From NCBI GenBank assembly GCA_020354045.1, contig CP070639.1, positions 2,369,307-2,413,661 on the forward strand: 44,355 bases of DNA, given 5' to 3'. The notes beneath the pieces are model-generated. The model was not told where the DNA came from and ran no database searches. It worked only from the letters and a program-made list of their open reading frames with translations. Origin of the DNA: Anaerolineales bacterium (lineage in GTDB: Bacteria > Chloroflexota > Anaerolineae > Anaerolineales > UBA4823). A program made the position numbers and the translations under genes. Below are positions 8,086 through 15,894 of this stretch, in pieces (positions within the stretch are counted from its first letter, which is position 1; the number at the start of each line of letters is the position of its first letter).

Positions 8086-9168
8086 GTGTTTGGCATAGAG
8101 CGAACTTACCAATGGCTTGGCAGAGACAACGTACCCCTGGGTTTCACCACCCGGGCACTGGTGGATAACATTCACACCGCAATTGCCAAGAGCAAATTTG
8201 AGCGGGCGCTGGACCTGCTGGACGATCTGCAGGCTGCCATCAACCCGCTGGATGACTGCGCCAGGGCTTATGTCCACCTGGGACGCGCCCGGGCGTACAA
8301 CAAGATGCACGAAACCGAGCAGGCTCTCCAGGAGCTGGAAGCCGCCGACAAGCTGCTGAAAGCCATCGACAACCCCAACCAGTGCTGCCGCCATAACCAG
8401 GCCCTGGTCAACTGGATGCTGGGCGGCTCTTTCTGGCAAAATCCAGGCCAGCGGCAGCATGCCCTCGAGACCTGGCAGAAAGCGCTGGAGTTATTCCAAA
8501 TCCTAAGCCACGACTCTAATACCCTGGACCCGGGTCCAGATTGGTACAAAGACCGTGTTGCAGAAATGCAAGAGCACTTTCTTCGAGCGCTGCAGGGCCC
8601 GCAGCCAACCCCTGCCAGGCCCAGAGCAAGCAGCCGACCTGTCACGATGCCTCGAGTGGTCTTGCAACCAGGTTCCCTGAAATTTATTGACGTGCTCGGC
8701 AGCATCCGAGCCAGCGACTTTGGTCCTAACGCCTCAGGTCCGCAGCCAATTGACCGGGTTGCCCTGCAACCTTCGATAGATGAGTTTATGATCGAGGGCA
8801 ACCCGCACTACTTATATAACTTACGCGGACCCAGCCAAATCATCACCCTGCAATCATCGATGCCTTATTTCATTTTAAAAGTCAATGGTGACAGCATGGA
8901 CAAAGCGGGTATCGATCCTGGAGATTACATCATCCTGCGCCACCAGGATTCTGCCAGTTATGGCGATATTGCGGCGGCTGAAATCTTCGACGTAGACGAT
9001 CAGGCGACCCTAAAAACTTACACGCGGGTCAGGGAAGCAAATGGCAATGAGAAAGTGCTGCTCTTACCCCAGAGCAATAATGAAGATCACGATCCAATTC
9101 TAATCACAAAGTCCGATCAAGTATTTATTGGCGGCGTGGCGCTGGGGGTGTTCAAACCCACCACCTGA
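8086..9168 (+). CDS. TPR-like / S24 (LexA-UmuD type) peptidase fusion protein
   Basis: Translation starts at GTG 8086, just after CAGGGAGG. Residues 20-170 are helical with TPR-like repeats (SKFERALDLLDDLQAAI, ARAYVHLGRARAYNKMHETEQALQELEAADKLL and HALETWQKALELFQIL). A Pro/Arg-rich linker spans about 171-195. The C-terminal domain carries the S24 signature: nucleophile Ser270 in KVNGDSMDKAGIDPGDYIIL and general base Lys310 in ATLKTYTRV, 40 residues apart as in LexA and UmuD. No DNA-binding helix-turn-helix is visible, so it is not a LexA repressor. It may be a self-cleaving or target-cleaving regulator whose activity is set through the TPR part. It precedes the ECF sigma/anti-sigma pair and might act on it. 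Confidence 0.85.
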   Translation: MFGIERTYQWLGRDNVPLGFTTRALVDNIHTAIAKSKFERALDLLDDLQAAINPLDDCARAYVHLGRARAYNKMHETEQALQELEAADKLLKAIDNPNQCCRHNQALVNWMLGGSFWQNPGQRQHALETWQKALELFQILSHDSNTLDPGPDWYKDRVAEMQEHFLRALQGPQPTPARPRASSRPVTMPRVVLQPGSLKFIDVLGSIRASDFGPNASGPQPIDRVALQPSIDEFMIEGNPHYLYNLRGPSQIITLQSSMPYFILKVNGDSMDKAGIDPGDYIILRHQDSASYGDIAAAEIFDVDDQATLKTYTRVREANGNEKVLLLPQSNNEDHDPILITKSDQVFIGGVALGVFKPTT

Positions 9169-9200
9169 CATGGCTCTGGTATGATTTGAGGGGTTATCCA

Positions 9201-9223
9201 GACAGGCTTATTCCCGGCCTGTC
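9201..9223 (+). terminator. Hairpin after S24 gene (weak terminator or attenuator)
   Basis: GACAGGC and GCCTGTC form a perfect 7-bp stem around 9 nt. No T-tract follows, so it could be a factor-dependent terminator, an mRNA-stabilising hairpin or an attenuator ahead of the sigma-factor gene. Confidence 0.35.
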
Positions 9224-9282
9224 ACATTCGCGCTTTCAGCGGTGTTTATCGTATGCAAGCACAGCTGGCGCAGAGGTGAACA

Positions 9283-9834
9283 TTGGCATTGACGGCAAAA
9301 CGCGCACGGGTTGGCAGCCTCCCGGAGGACAGGAGCTGGTTTGAGGCCCTGTTTAAGGCTCACTGGTCGAGTGTGCATGGCTTGCTCTTCAAGCTGGTAG
9401 GAGAGCACGCCGAAGCAGAAGACCTGGCCCTGGAGGCTTTCTGGCGCCTTTACCAGCACGGTTCCCGCCTGGAAAATGGAGGGGCGCGGTCAGCCTGGCT
9501 GTACCGGGTAGCCACAAATCTGGGTTTAAATGCCCTGCGTGGACGCAAGCGCCGCCAGCATTATGAAAACCAGGCTGGGCACTGGACTATCGAAGAAAAT
9601 GTGCCACCAGACCCGCCCACGGAGCTGGAACGCAAAGAACAATCCAAGCGAATCCGAGAGGTCCTGGCACAGATGAAGCCGCGATCTGCCCGGTTGCTGA
9701 TATTACGCCACAGCGGTTTGTCTTACAACGAAGTGGCAGCCGCGCTGGGTATCGCACCGGGGTCGGTGGGAACCCTGTTGGCACGTGCCGAGCGCGAATT
9801 TGAAGCGAAATATCGCAAAGTCGAAAGCAGGTAA
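9283..9834 (+). CDS. ECF-type RNA polymerase sigma factor
   Basis: The 183-residue protein has region 2 (WFEALFKAHWSSVHGLLFKLVGEHAEAEDLALEAFWRLYQH, about 18-59, followed by SAWLYRVATNLGLNALRGRKR) and region 4 (MKPRSARLLILRHSGLSYNEVAAALGIAPGSVGTLLARAEREF, about 130-175). Both are typical of extracytoplasmic-function sigma factors. Initiation is at a TTG codon, supported by AGAGGTGA just upstream; no closer ATG fits. It is followed two bases later by its anti-sigma factor, the usual arrangement. The regulon is unknown, although the downstream ABC exporter is a natural candidate. Confidence 0.92.
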   Translation: MALTAKRARVGSLPEDRSWFEALFKAHWSSVHGLLFKLVGEHAEAEDLALEAFWRLYQHGSRLENGGARSAWLYRVATNLGLNALRGRKRRQHYENQAGHWTIEENVPPDPPTELERKEQSKRIREVLAQMKPRSARLLILRHSGLSYNEVAAALGIAPGSVGTLLARAEREFEAKYRKVESR

Positions 9835-9836
9835 GC

Positions 9837-11003
9837 ATGCACCTAAAATCAGGCGAATTACGCGCCTATCTGGACCAGGAATTACCCTCTGAACAACAAG
9901 ATCAACTGGCTGCACACCTGGCAGCCTGCCCGGAATGCCAGCTCCAGCTCGAGGCTTTATCCCAGCGGGCTCAGGTGGTGAGCCAGCAGATGACCAAACT
10001 AAAAACCAGCCCTAATACGACTGAACTCAGCTTAAAAGCTGCCCAGGAGCGATGGCATGCCCACCTGGCAGAAAAGGAGAATTTGAATATGTGGAAAAAA
10101 GTCACGTCCCCGGCTTATCGTCCGGTCTGGGCAGCCCTGGGCTTGATCGTGATCCTAGCCTGCGCCCTGGCATTCCCCCAGGTGCGCGCCGCGGCCAGCA
10201 ATTTCCTGGGGTTGTTCCGCATCCAGCAGTTTACCGTGGTGCAGGTCAACCCCGACAACCTGCCTGAACAGCTGGCTTCCTCCTCCCAATTAGAATACCT
10301 GCTGGCAGAAAATGTACAGGTCGAAGGGCATGGTGAGGGACAAGAGGTTGCCAGCGCGGGCGAAGCCAGCCAGCTGGCTGGGATCCCAGTGCGCCTGCCA
10401 GCCAGCCTGGAGAGCGCAAAACTATCCGTCCAGCCTGGCGCCAGGGTCACGTTTCAGGTGGATTTAAACAAAATCCGGTCCGTGCTGACCGAGATCGGGC
10501 TCACGGACATCGAACTACCTGACAGCCTGGATGGCGCGGCCGTGACCATCGATTTGCCCACAGTAGTGACGGCTTTGAGTGGGGATTGTGAGACAGATGT
10601 CGAAACTGCCCGCGCCCATGGTTACGATCCAGACAGCCTTAACCAGCCGCTTCTCCCCAAGTGCACTGCACTAGTGCAGATGACCAGCCCGGTGGTGGAC
10701 GCGCCCGCGGACCTGGATATCGCCGAGCTCGGCGCAGCGTTCCTGCAGGTGCTGGGCATGACCGCGGAAGAAGCCGCCCACTTCAGCCAGAACATCGATT
10801 GGGCGACCACACTGGTCGTACCGATCCCTTACTACGGCACGTCCTACCAGGATGTTAAGGTAGATGGCGCCAACGGCACCCTGATCCTGCAAGAACGAGC
10901 CTCTCAATACCTGCTGATGTGGGTGAAAGATGGCATCGTGTATGCTCTGAGCGGACAGGGAAGCGCTGATACTGCTTTGCAAATTGCCAACTCGCTGAAG
11001 TAA
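9837..11003 (+). CDS. Membrane anti-sigma factor with zinc-finger (zf-HC2) domain
   Basis: The gene begins two bases after the sigma factor stop. Residues 1-45 form an anti-sigma zinc finger with HLAACPECQ (the HxxxCxxC ligands near residues 27-34). A single transmembrane helix lies at about 97-115 (WAALGLIVILACALAFPQV). The rest, about 270 residues, is predicted to be extracytoplasmic and holds a putative sensing domain with repeated beta-rich segments. The protein would hold the ECF sigma factor at the membrane and release it on an external signal. The large outer domain has no motif that I recognise. Confidence 0.9.
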   Translation: MHLKSGELRAYLDQELPSEQQDQLAAHLAACPECQLQLEALSQRAQVVSQQMTKLKTSPNTTELSLKAAQERWHAHLAEKENLNMWKKVTSPAYRPVWAALGLIVILACALAFPQVRAAASNFLGLFRIQQFTVVQVNPDNLPEQLASSSQLEYLLAENVQVEGHGEGQEVASAGEASQLAGIPVRLPASLESAKLSVQPGARVTFQVDLNKIRSVLTEIGLTDIELPDSLDGAAVTIDLPTVVTALSGDCETDVETARAHGYDPDSLNQPLLPKCTALVQMTSPVVDAPADLDIAELGAAFLQVLGMTAEEAAHFSQNIDWATTLVVPIPYYGTSYQDVKVDGANGTLILQERASQYLLMWVKDGIVYALSGQGSADTALQIANSLK

Positions 11004-11033
11004 GGTAGAATCTCATACGCTACGTTGAATAAT

Positions 11034-11070
11034 TTGCGTGACACGCACTCCTGTTTTGCGTGTCACGCAA
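11034..11070 (+). promoter_or_regulatory. Twin palindromes GCGTGWCACGC (operator or hairpin) ahead of ABC genes
   Basis: Two 11-bp palindromes, GCGTGACACGC (11036-11046) and GCGTGTCACGC (11058-11068), differ only in the central base and lie exactly 22 bp centre to centre. They are also mutual complements, so the unit forms a 14-bp stem with a 9-nt loop. It lies 17 bp before the ABC ATPase start and has no T-tract. The double symmetry fits two dimer sites on one DNA face or an RNA hairpin terminator between the anti-sigma and ABC genes. Confidence 0.6.
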
Positions 11071-11086
11071 TGTTTGGATATAAACC

Positions 11087-12013
11087 ATGCCCTGTAATCC
11101 CACCTTGGCAATTGAAGCCCGTGGCTTACGCAAAGATTTCGGCACAAAAACAGCTGTTGCCGATCTCAGCCTGAACGTCCAGCCAGGCGAGGTGTTTGGA
11201 TTCCTGGGGCCGAACGGCGCTGGCAAGACCACCGCGGTGAAGATGTTCCTGGGGTTGGTGACGCCTACCTGCGGTGAAGGCCGTCTACTTGGAGCGCCCC
11301 TCGGGGATTGGCAAGGGCGAGCCCGGGTTGGTTTCCTGCCAGAACACTTTCGCTTTCATGAATGGCTCACCGCCCAAGAATTCCTGCGCCTGCACGCTGA
11401 GCTGTATGGTATGCAGGATAAACGCGTGCGGAATCGTATTCCCGAGCTCTTGGAGCTGGTTGGGCTGGAGGAGCACGCCAGCCGGAAACTGCGCCAGTTC
11501 TCCAAAGGCATGCTGCAACGTATTGGCCTGGCCCAAGCCCTGCTAAACGATCCCGAGCTGGTCATCCTGGATGAGCCCACCTCCGGGCTGGACCCGGTGG
11601 GACGCCGCCTGGTGCGCGACATTATCCGGGAGCTACGCCAGCGAGGCACCGCCGTTTTTCTGAACTCGCACCTGCTCAGCGAAGTGGAAATCACCTGCGA
11701 CCGGGTGGCGTTTATCAAGCATGGGCAGGTGCTGCAGGTCAGCCCGCTCAACCAGCTGGTCGCGGGGGAGCTGACCGTGGCAGTGCGCGCCCGCCCACTG
11801 CACCCGGAAGTGGTCGCTGGTTTGAGCCGCTGGAGCCAGCGTGTGCGTGTTGACGGCGAGCATCTAGAGCTGACGCTGAGCCATGAATCCGATCTGCCCG
11901 CAGTAAACCGCTACCTGGTAGAGCAAGGCGTGGAAGTATTTGCCCTGCGCCCCCAGCAACTCTCGCTGGAAGACCTGTTTATCCAAATTGTCGGCACCGA
12001 TGGTGGTCTATAG
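11087..12013 (+). CDS. ABC transporter ATP-binding protein
   Basis: The 308-residue ATPase has Walker A GPNGAGKTT (about 43-51), Q-loop region GFLPEHFRFHEWLT, signature FSKGMLQRIGLAQ, Walker B LVILDEPTSGLDP and switch histidine FLNSHLLSE. A C-terminal extension of about 85 residues is typical of the NatA/YtrB-like exporters in which one ATPase pairs with one ABC-2 permease. It energises the permease encoded 29 bp downstream. The substrate is unknown; antibiotic, lipid or ion export are all seen in this family. Confidence 0.93.
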   Translation: MPCNPTLAIEARGLRKDFGTKTAVADLSLNVQPGEVFGFLGPNGAGKTTAVKMFLGLVTPTCGEGRLLGAPLGDWQGRARVGFLPEHFRFHEWLTAQEFLRLHAELYGMQDKRVRNRIPELLELVGLEEHASRKLRQFSKGMLQRIGLAQALLNDPELVILDEPTSGLDPVGRRLVRDIIRELRQRGTAVFLNSHLLSEVEITCDRVAFIKHGQVLQVSPLNQLVAGELTVAVRARPLHPEVVAGLSRWSQRVRVDGEHLELTLSHESDLPAVNRYLVEQGVEVFALRPQQLSLEDLFIQIVGTDGGL

Positions 12014-12042
12014 GACCCAAACTGCAAGCGTGTAACCCAGCC

Positions 12043-12879
12043 ATGAGCATGTATGTCATCGCCCGTCTGACCTTCCGTGAAGCCTCCCGGCGCTGGATTA
12101 TGTGGGTGGCACTGGTTTTTGGATTGCTCTTCCTGACGGTGTTTGCGATCGGCTTCAACGAGATTCACAAAGAAGTAATAAGCAGTGCAGAGCGTACCAT
12201 CCCACTCCAGCGCTCGGAAATGTACAACTTTATGATGATGGCAGGACTCTACACGGTGAACTTCCTGAGCGTGATGATGGCAGTGCTCACCTCGGTGGAT
12301 ACTCTCTCTGGGGAGATCAACTCCGGAACGATTCAAACCCTGATCACCAAGCCGCTCCGGCGCTGGGAGATCGTTTTGGGGAAATGGAGCGGGTTTGCCA
12401 TGATGCTGATCCTGTACCAGGCTTTGATGGCGGGTGGGGTTATGATGATCGTGCGTATCATCGCTGGCTATACCCCGCCAAATGCCTGGCCTGGTTTGGG
12501 TTTAATGATCTTCAACTCCTTGTTGTTGTTGAGCGTCTCCTTCATGGGCGGCACTTTTTTATCCACACTGGCGAACGGTGTGCTGGTCTTTGGGCTGTAT
12601 GGTATCGCTTTTATCGGGGGGTGGATCGAGCAATTTGGCGCTTTTATGAACAATCCTACCGCAGTCAGAATTGGGATCATATGCAGCCTGATCTTCCCCA
12701 GCGAAACCCTGTGGAGGCGGGCAGCCTATGAGATGCAATCGCCCATGGTGGCTGCCCTGGGCGCCTCGCCATTCACTTCCCGCTCAGTGCCCAGCCTGCT
12801 GATGGTAGCCTACGCGGGTTTATACACTGCAGTGGCGCTGGGTCTGGCACTACGCCAGTTCAACCGGCGTGATATCTAA
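12043..12879 (+). CDS. ABC-2 type permease
   Basis: The 278-residue protein has about six transmembrane helices: residues 20-40, a longer extracellular stretch, 65-88, 115-138, 150-170, 175-195 and 250-272. The sequence LSGEINSGTIQTLITKPLRRWEIVLGKW is the cytoplasmic coupling segment characteristic of ABC-2 exporters. It forms the membrane part of an exporter with the ATPase encoded upstream. No substrate-binding protein gene is nearby, as expected for an exporter. Confidence 0.9.
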   Translation: MSMYVIARLTFREASRRWIMWVALVFGLLFLTVFAIGFNEIHKEVISSAERTIPLQRSEMYNFMMMAGLYTVNFLSVMMAVLTSVDTLSGEINSGTIQTLITKPLRRWEIVLGKWSGFAMMLILYQALMAGGVMMIVRIIAGYTPPNAWPGLGLMIFNSLLLLSVSFMGGTFLSTLANGVLVFGLYGIAFIGGWIEQFGAFMNNPTAVRIGIICSLIFPSETLWRRAAYEMQSPMVAALGASPFTSRSVPSLLMVAYAGLYTAVALGLALRQFNRRDI

Positions 12880-12953
12880 TTGGCTGATCCAATTGGGGCC
12901 AGCAATCCAAATTCATCTATTTTGCGTAAATTTACCTAAGTAGTCCAATCCAA

Positions 12954-12962
12954 TGGTACAAT
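12954..12962 (+). promoter_or_regulatory. Extended -10 promoter candidate
   Basis: TGGTACAAT is an extended -10 element (TGnTACAAT). The -35 region is poor. If used, transcription would start near 12969, which would favour an acyltransferase start downstream of 12981. Confidence 0.35.
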
Positions 12963-12980
12963 TTAAACTCACCCTGAAAG

Positions 12981-13943
12981 GTGTTGTCCGTTTCTATTTA
13001 TGCAACTCTAAAAATGTTTAAGCAATCTGCTCAATTATCCACACTTACCCAAGTAAATATCCACGATTTTCTAAGCTCATTTGGCCTGGAAAACCTGCGT
13101 TACGGGCGCAAAGCGTTGGAAGCCTTATGCTGGTTGCCAGCGCGCCGCTTTGCCCAGCAGATGGCGAACTTTGACCGCCAGGTGCGAGAGGTCGGCTTGA
13201 TGAGCGCTTCCCGCCACACCCTGGAAGGTTATGCCAGACCTGTGGATATCCGCGGGCAGGAGCATATCCCAGCCTCAGGCCCGTTACTGGTCTTATCCAA
13301 CCATCCTGGTATGTCAGATACCCTGGTGCTATTCACCAGCCTGCCGCGGCCTGATCTGCGCATTATCGCCGCGGAACGACCATTCCTGCAGAGCTTGAGC
13401 GCTGTCAGCCAGCATTTGATCTATGTCAGCGAAGACCCCAACCAGCGCATGGGCGTGGTGAGAGCCGGGGTAAGCCACCTGAGACAGGGCGGCGCCTTGT
13501 TGACCTTCCCGGCAGGTGAGATCGAGCCGGACCCCGCCAGCCAGCCTGGCGCAATAAGTTCGCTGGAGAGCTGGTCGGATAGCATCACAATTTTTGCCCG
13601 TATGATCCCGGAGCTGACCATCATCACAGCTATCGTCAGCGGAGTGCTCTGGCCAGCTGCCATGACTCACCCGCTCACCCGTTTGCGCAAGGCGCAGCCG
13701 GACCGGGAGCGCCTGGGGGCCGCTTTGCAGGTGCTGGTGCAGATGCTGCTGCCTGCTTACAAGCCGGTGACACCACGCGTCACCTACGGGGCCCCAATTC
13801 GCCTTGCTGAGCTTACTACCCAGGGCAATTCGGAAACATTGATGCAGGCGATCACCCAACAAGCGCGCCAATCGATCCGCAGCCTCGGTTCAGCACCCAC
13901 ACCCGCTGAGCGCCAATCCCTGGCGGAGGCTTTTACTTCATGA
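12981..13943 (+). CDS. PlsC-like acyltransferase family protein
   Basis: The core motifs of glycerolipid acyltransferases are present: NHPGMSDT (the catalytic NHxxxxD-type block, about residues 107-114), a second block RIIAAERPFL, and FPAGEIEPD in place of the usual FPEGT. The last is an altered block III. The protein would transfer an acyl chain to a lysophospholipid or a related acceptor at the inner membrane. The start is uncertain: GTG 12981 opens the frame, but the first ATG (13014, MFKQSAQ) lies further from the promoter candidate. The gene follows the ABC pair by 100 bp and is probably separately transcribed. Confidence 0.75.
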   Translation: MLSVSIYATLKMFKQSAQLSTLTQVNIHDFLSSFGLENLRYGRKALEALCWLPARRFAQQMANFDRQVREVGLMSASRHTLEGYARPVDIRGQEHIPASGPLLVLSNHPGMSDTLVLFTSLPRPDLRIIAAERPFLQSLSAVSQHLIYVSEDPNQRMGVVRAGVSHLRQGGALLTFPAGEIEPDPASQPGAISSLESWSDSITIFARMIPELTIITAIVSGVLWPAAMTHPLTRLRKAQPDRERLGAALQVLVQMLLPAYKPVTPRVTYGAPIRLAELTTQGNSETLMQAITQQARQSIRSLGSAPTPAERQSLAEAFTS

Positions 13944-14101
13944 GAGCAGCCAGCGCGGGTGACAATTTCTGGCCCTTTACTGTTCACCTAACTGGAAATT
14001 AATAAGCAGGACAAGGAGAAAACGGATTTTTCTGGGATTTTATCAGCGGCGCTGCAATGGTCAAATTGAGAAAAAATACTTAAACGGAAGGAACACAAGG
14101 A

Positions 14102-14458
14102 ATGAACACAAAAAAGCTTGACCCCCCACAGATTGGCATCATTGTTTTAGCAGCCGCTACTGCTATCATACATATCCTCCTATCTATCGTAGCTTACACG
14201 CGTTTCAATGACAGCACCACTTTTATCATGTTTCTCTTGAATGGCCTGGGTTACCTGACATTACTGGCAGCCACATTCCTGCCCGTGCCCATTGCCAAGG
14301 ACTACCCAAAACTGGTGCGCTGGGTTTTCATCGGATTTACAGCGATCACCGTACTGGGGTGGGTGGCAATCGGCAACCGCAGCGCGCTTGCTTACGCGGA
14401 CAAGGTGATCGAGGTCGTTCTGATCGCTCTGCTCTGGTTGGAGGCGCGCAAAGCATAA
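14102..14458 (+). CDS. Small four-helix membrane protein
   Basis: The 118-residue product has about four transmembrane helices (residues 11-33, 41-63, 72-91 and 98-115) joined by short polar loops. GGAAGG and AAGGA sequences precede the ATG. I cannot assign a family with certainty. Its position 38 bp before the GTP cyclohydrolase II gene suggests it may head that cluster's transcript, but a functional link is not shown. Confidence 0.75.
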   Translation: MNTKKLDPPQIGIIVLAAATAIIHILLSIVAYTRFNDSTTFIMFLLNGLGYLTLLAATFLPVPIAKDYPKLVRWVFIGFTAITVLGWVAIGNRSALAYADKVIEVVLIALLWLEARKA

Positions 14459-14496
14459 ATCCCGATCAAATATTTTACGAAGGCTGAACGAAATAT

Positions 14497-15144
14497 ATGA
14501 ATGAATCAAGTAGTATTAATAAATTGACCTGTGCTCGCATTCCCACCGAGGTTGGTGAATTCCAGCTATGCCTGTATCGCTGCGATCACGACCAAAAAGA
14601 GCACCTGGCTTTGATCCTGGGCGAGGTGCGCGGGGAAGAGCACGTGCTGGTACGCGTGCACTCCGAGTGTTTCACCGGCGACGTGCTGGGCTCGCGGCGC
14701 TGTGATTGCGGTGAGCAGCTACAGCACGCCATGGACAGCATCGCCCAGGCAGGTGCTGGCGTGGTGGTCTATCTGCGCCAGGAAGGGCGGGGCATCGGCC
14801 TGCTGGGTAAACTGCGCGCCTATAACTTGCAAGACCAAGGTTTCGATACAGTGGAAGCCAATCTGGCATTGGGTCACCAACCCGACGAGCGCGATTACAA
14901 CGTGGCAGCAGGCATCCTGAGAGACCTAGGAGTGAGGTCCATCCAGCTGCTAACCAACAATCCCGAGAAAATCACCCGTCTGGAAGAACTGGGCGTGGTG
15001 ATCAGCAGGCGCATACCGGTAGAATCGACAGTGCATTCGGATAACGCCCAGTACCTGTTTACCAAGGCCATGCGCATGAATCACCTGCTTAACCTGGAGG
15101 CGCTTCCGGTAACCATTGAATATCGTAAGAATGGTTCCCATTAA
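14497..15144 (+). CDS. ribA: GTP cyclohydrolase II
   Basis: The 215-residue protein is a stand-alone GTP cyclohydrolase II without the DHBP synthase half. It has the zinc cysteines in HSECFTGDVLGSRRCDCG, the GTP-binding RQEGRGIGL, the tyrosine in KLRAYNLQDQ (equivalent to E. coli Tyr105) and TNNPEK. The enzyme opens the imidazole ring of GTP, releasing formate and pyrophosphate, to give the diaminopyrimidinone precursor of flavins. The neighbours are not a riboflavin operon (ribE and ribH are missing). Instead a reductase, a PTPS homologue, a glycosyltransferase and a methyltransferase follow, which suggests a specialised pathway. Confidence 0.93.
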   Translation: MNESSSINKLTCARIPTEVGEFQLCLYRCDHDQKEHLALILGEVRGEEHVLVRVHSECFTGDVLGSRRCDCGEQLQHAMDSIAQAGAGVVVYLRQEGRGIGLLGKLRAYNLQDQGFDTVEANLALGHQPDERDYNVAAGILRDLGVRSIQLLTNNPEKITRLEELGVVISRRIPVESTVHSDNAQYLFTKAMRMNHLLNLEALPVTIEYRKNGSH

Positions 15145-15850
15145 GGAACTTTTACGCGGGGCGGAAATTCACTGCCAGACATCTGGAAGACCACTTGTCA
15201 CCCTGACTTATGCACAAAGCCTGGACGGCTGTATTGCCCTAGAGCGCGGCAAGCCGCTGGCGCTCAGCGGGCCTGAGTCTCTGCGCATGACACATCAGCT
15301 GCGCGCCGCCCACCAGGCTATTCTGGTCGGGGTGGGCACTGTGCTCGCCGATAACCCGCGCCTGACAGTGCGGTTGGTCGCAGGTGAAAGCCCCCAACCC
15401 GTGATCCTGGATAGCCAATTGCGAACACCCCCTGAAGCAAACCTGTTTCGCGGAGAACATCAGCCGTGGGTTATCACCGGCGAAAACCCGGACCCGCACA
15501 AAGCCAGCCAACTGAGCTCCGCTGGAGCGCGCCTGTTGCCCTTTCAGCTGGATGATTCTGGGCTACTCCCGCTACCCAGCGTGCTTGCCCATCTGGCAAA
15601 CCTGGGCATACAAACCTTGATGGTTGAAGGTGGAGCGCGCGTGATCACTGCCTTCCTGGAGAGCCAGCTAGTGGACCGCATTGTACTCACGATAGCCCCG
15701 GCTATCACCGGCGGCTTACACGCGGTAGAAGGCTTAACTTCGGCTCACGCAGGAAACAGCTCTGCTGCTCCCAATTTTCTGCGCCTGCACGATCCAGGCT
15801 ATGAACGTCTGGGGGATGACCTGATTTTGTGGGGCAGCCTGCTGCACTAA
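15131..15850 (+). CDS. RibD C-terminal-type reductase (dihydrofolate reductase-like fold)
   Basis: This is the stand-alone reductase half of RibD; the deaminase domain is absent. Key segments are LTYAQSLDGCIAL, LSGPESLRMTHQLRAAHQAILVGVGTVLADNPRLTVR (the NADPH-binding core of RibD/Rib7 proteins) and LMVEGGARVITAFL near residue 165. The ATG at 15131, inside the ribA 3' end, is the likely start; a TTG at 15116 is possible. The family reduces the ribosyl side chain of the pyrimidine intermediate to ribityl. Its overlap with ribA indicates translational coupling, so it probably acts on the RibA product. Confidence 0.88.
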   Translation: MVPIKELLRGAEIHCQTSGRPLVTLTYAQSLDGCIALERGKPLALSGPESLRMTHQLRAAHQAILVGVGTVLADNPRLTVRLVAGESPQPVILDSQLRTPPEANLFRGEHQPWVITGENPDPHKASQLSSAGARLLPFQLDDSGLLPLPSVLAHLANLGIQTLMVEGGARVITAFLESQLVDRIVLTIAPAITGGLHAVEGLTSAHAGNSSAAPNFLRLHDPGYERLGDDLILWGSLLH

Positions 15851-15894
15851 AAAGGGTACAATTATCTCCCTGCTTGATTTAAAAAAAGGAACTA

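Noticed and set aside
12981..13013. Strong claim for the GTG start of the acyltransferase
   Set aside because: There is no good ribosome site, and a promoter candidate at 12954-12962 would leave almost no leader; the ATG at 13014 may be the true start.
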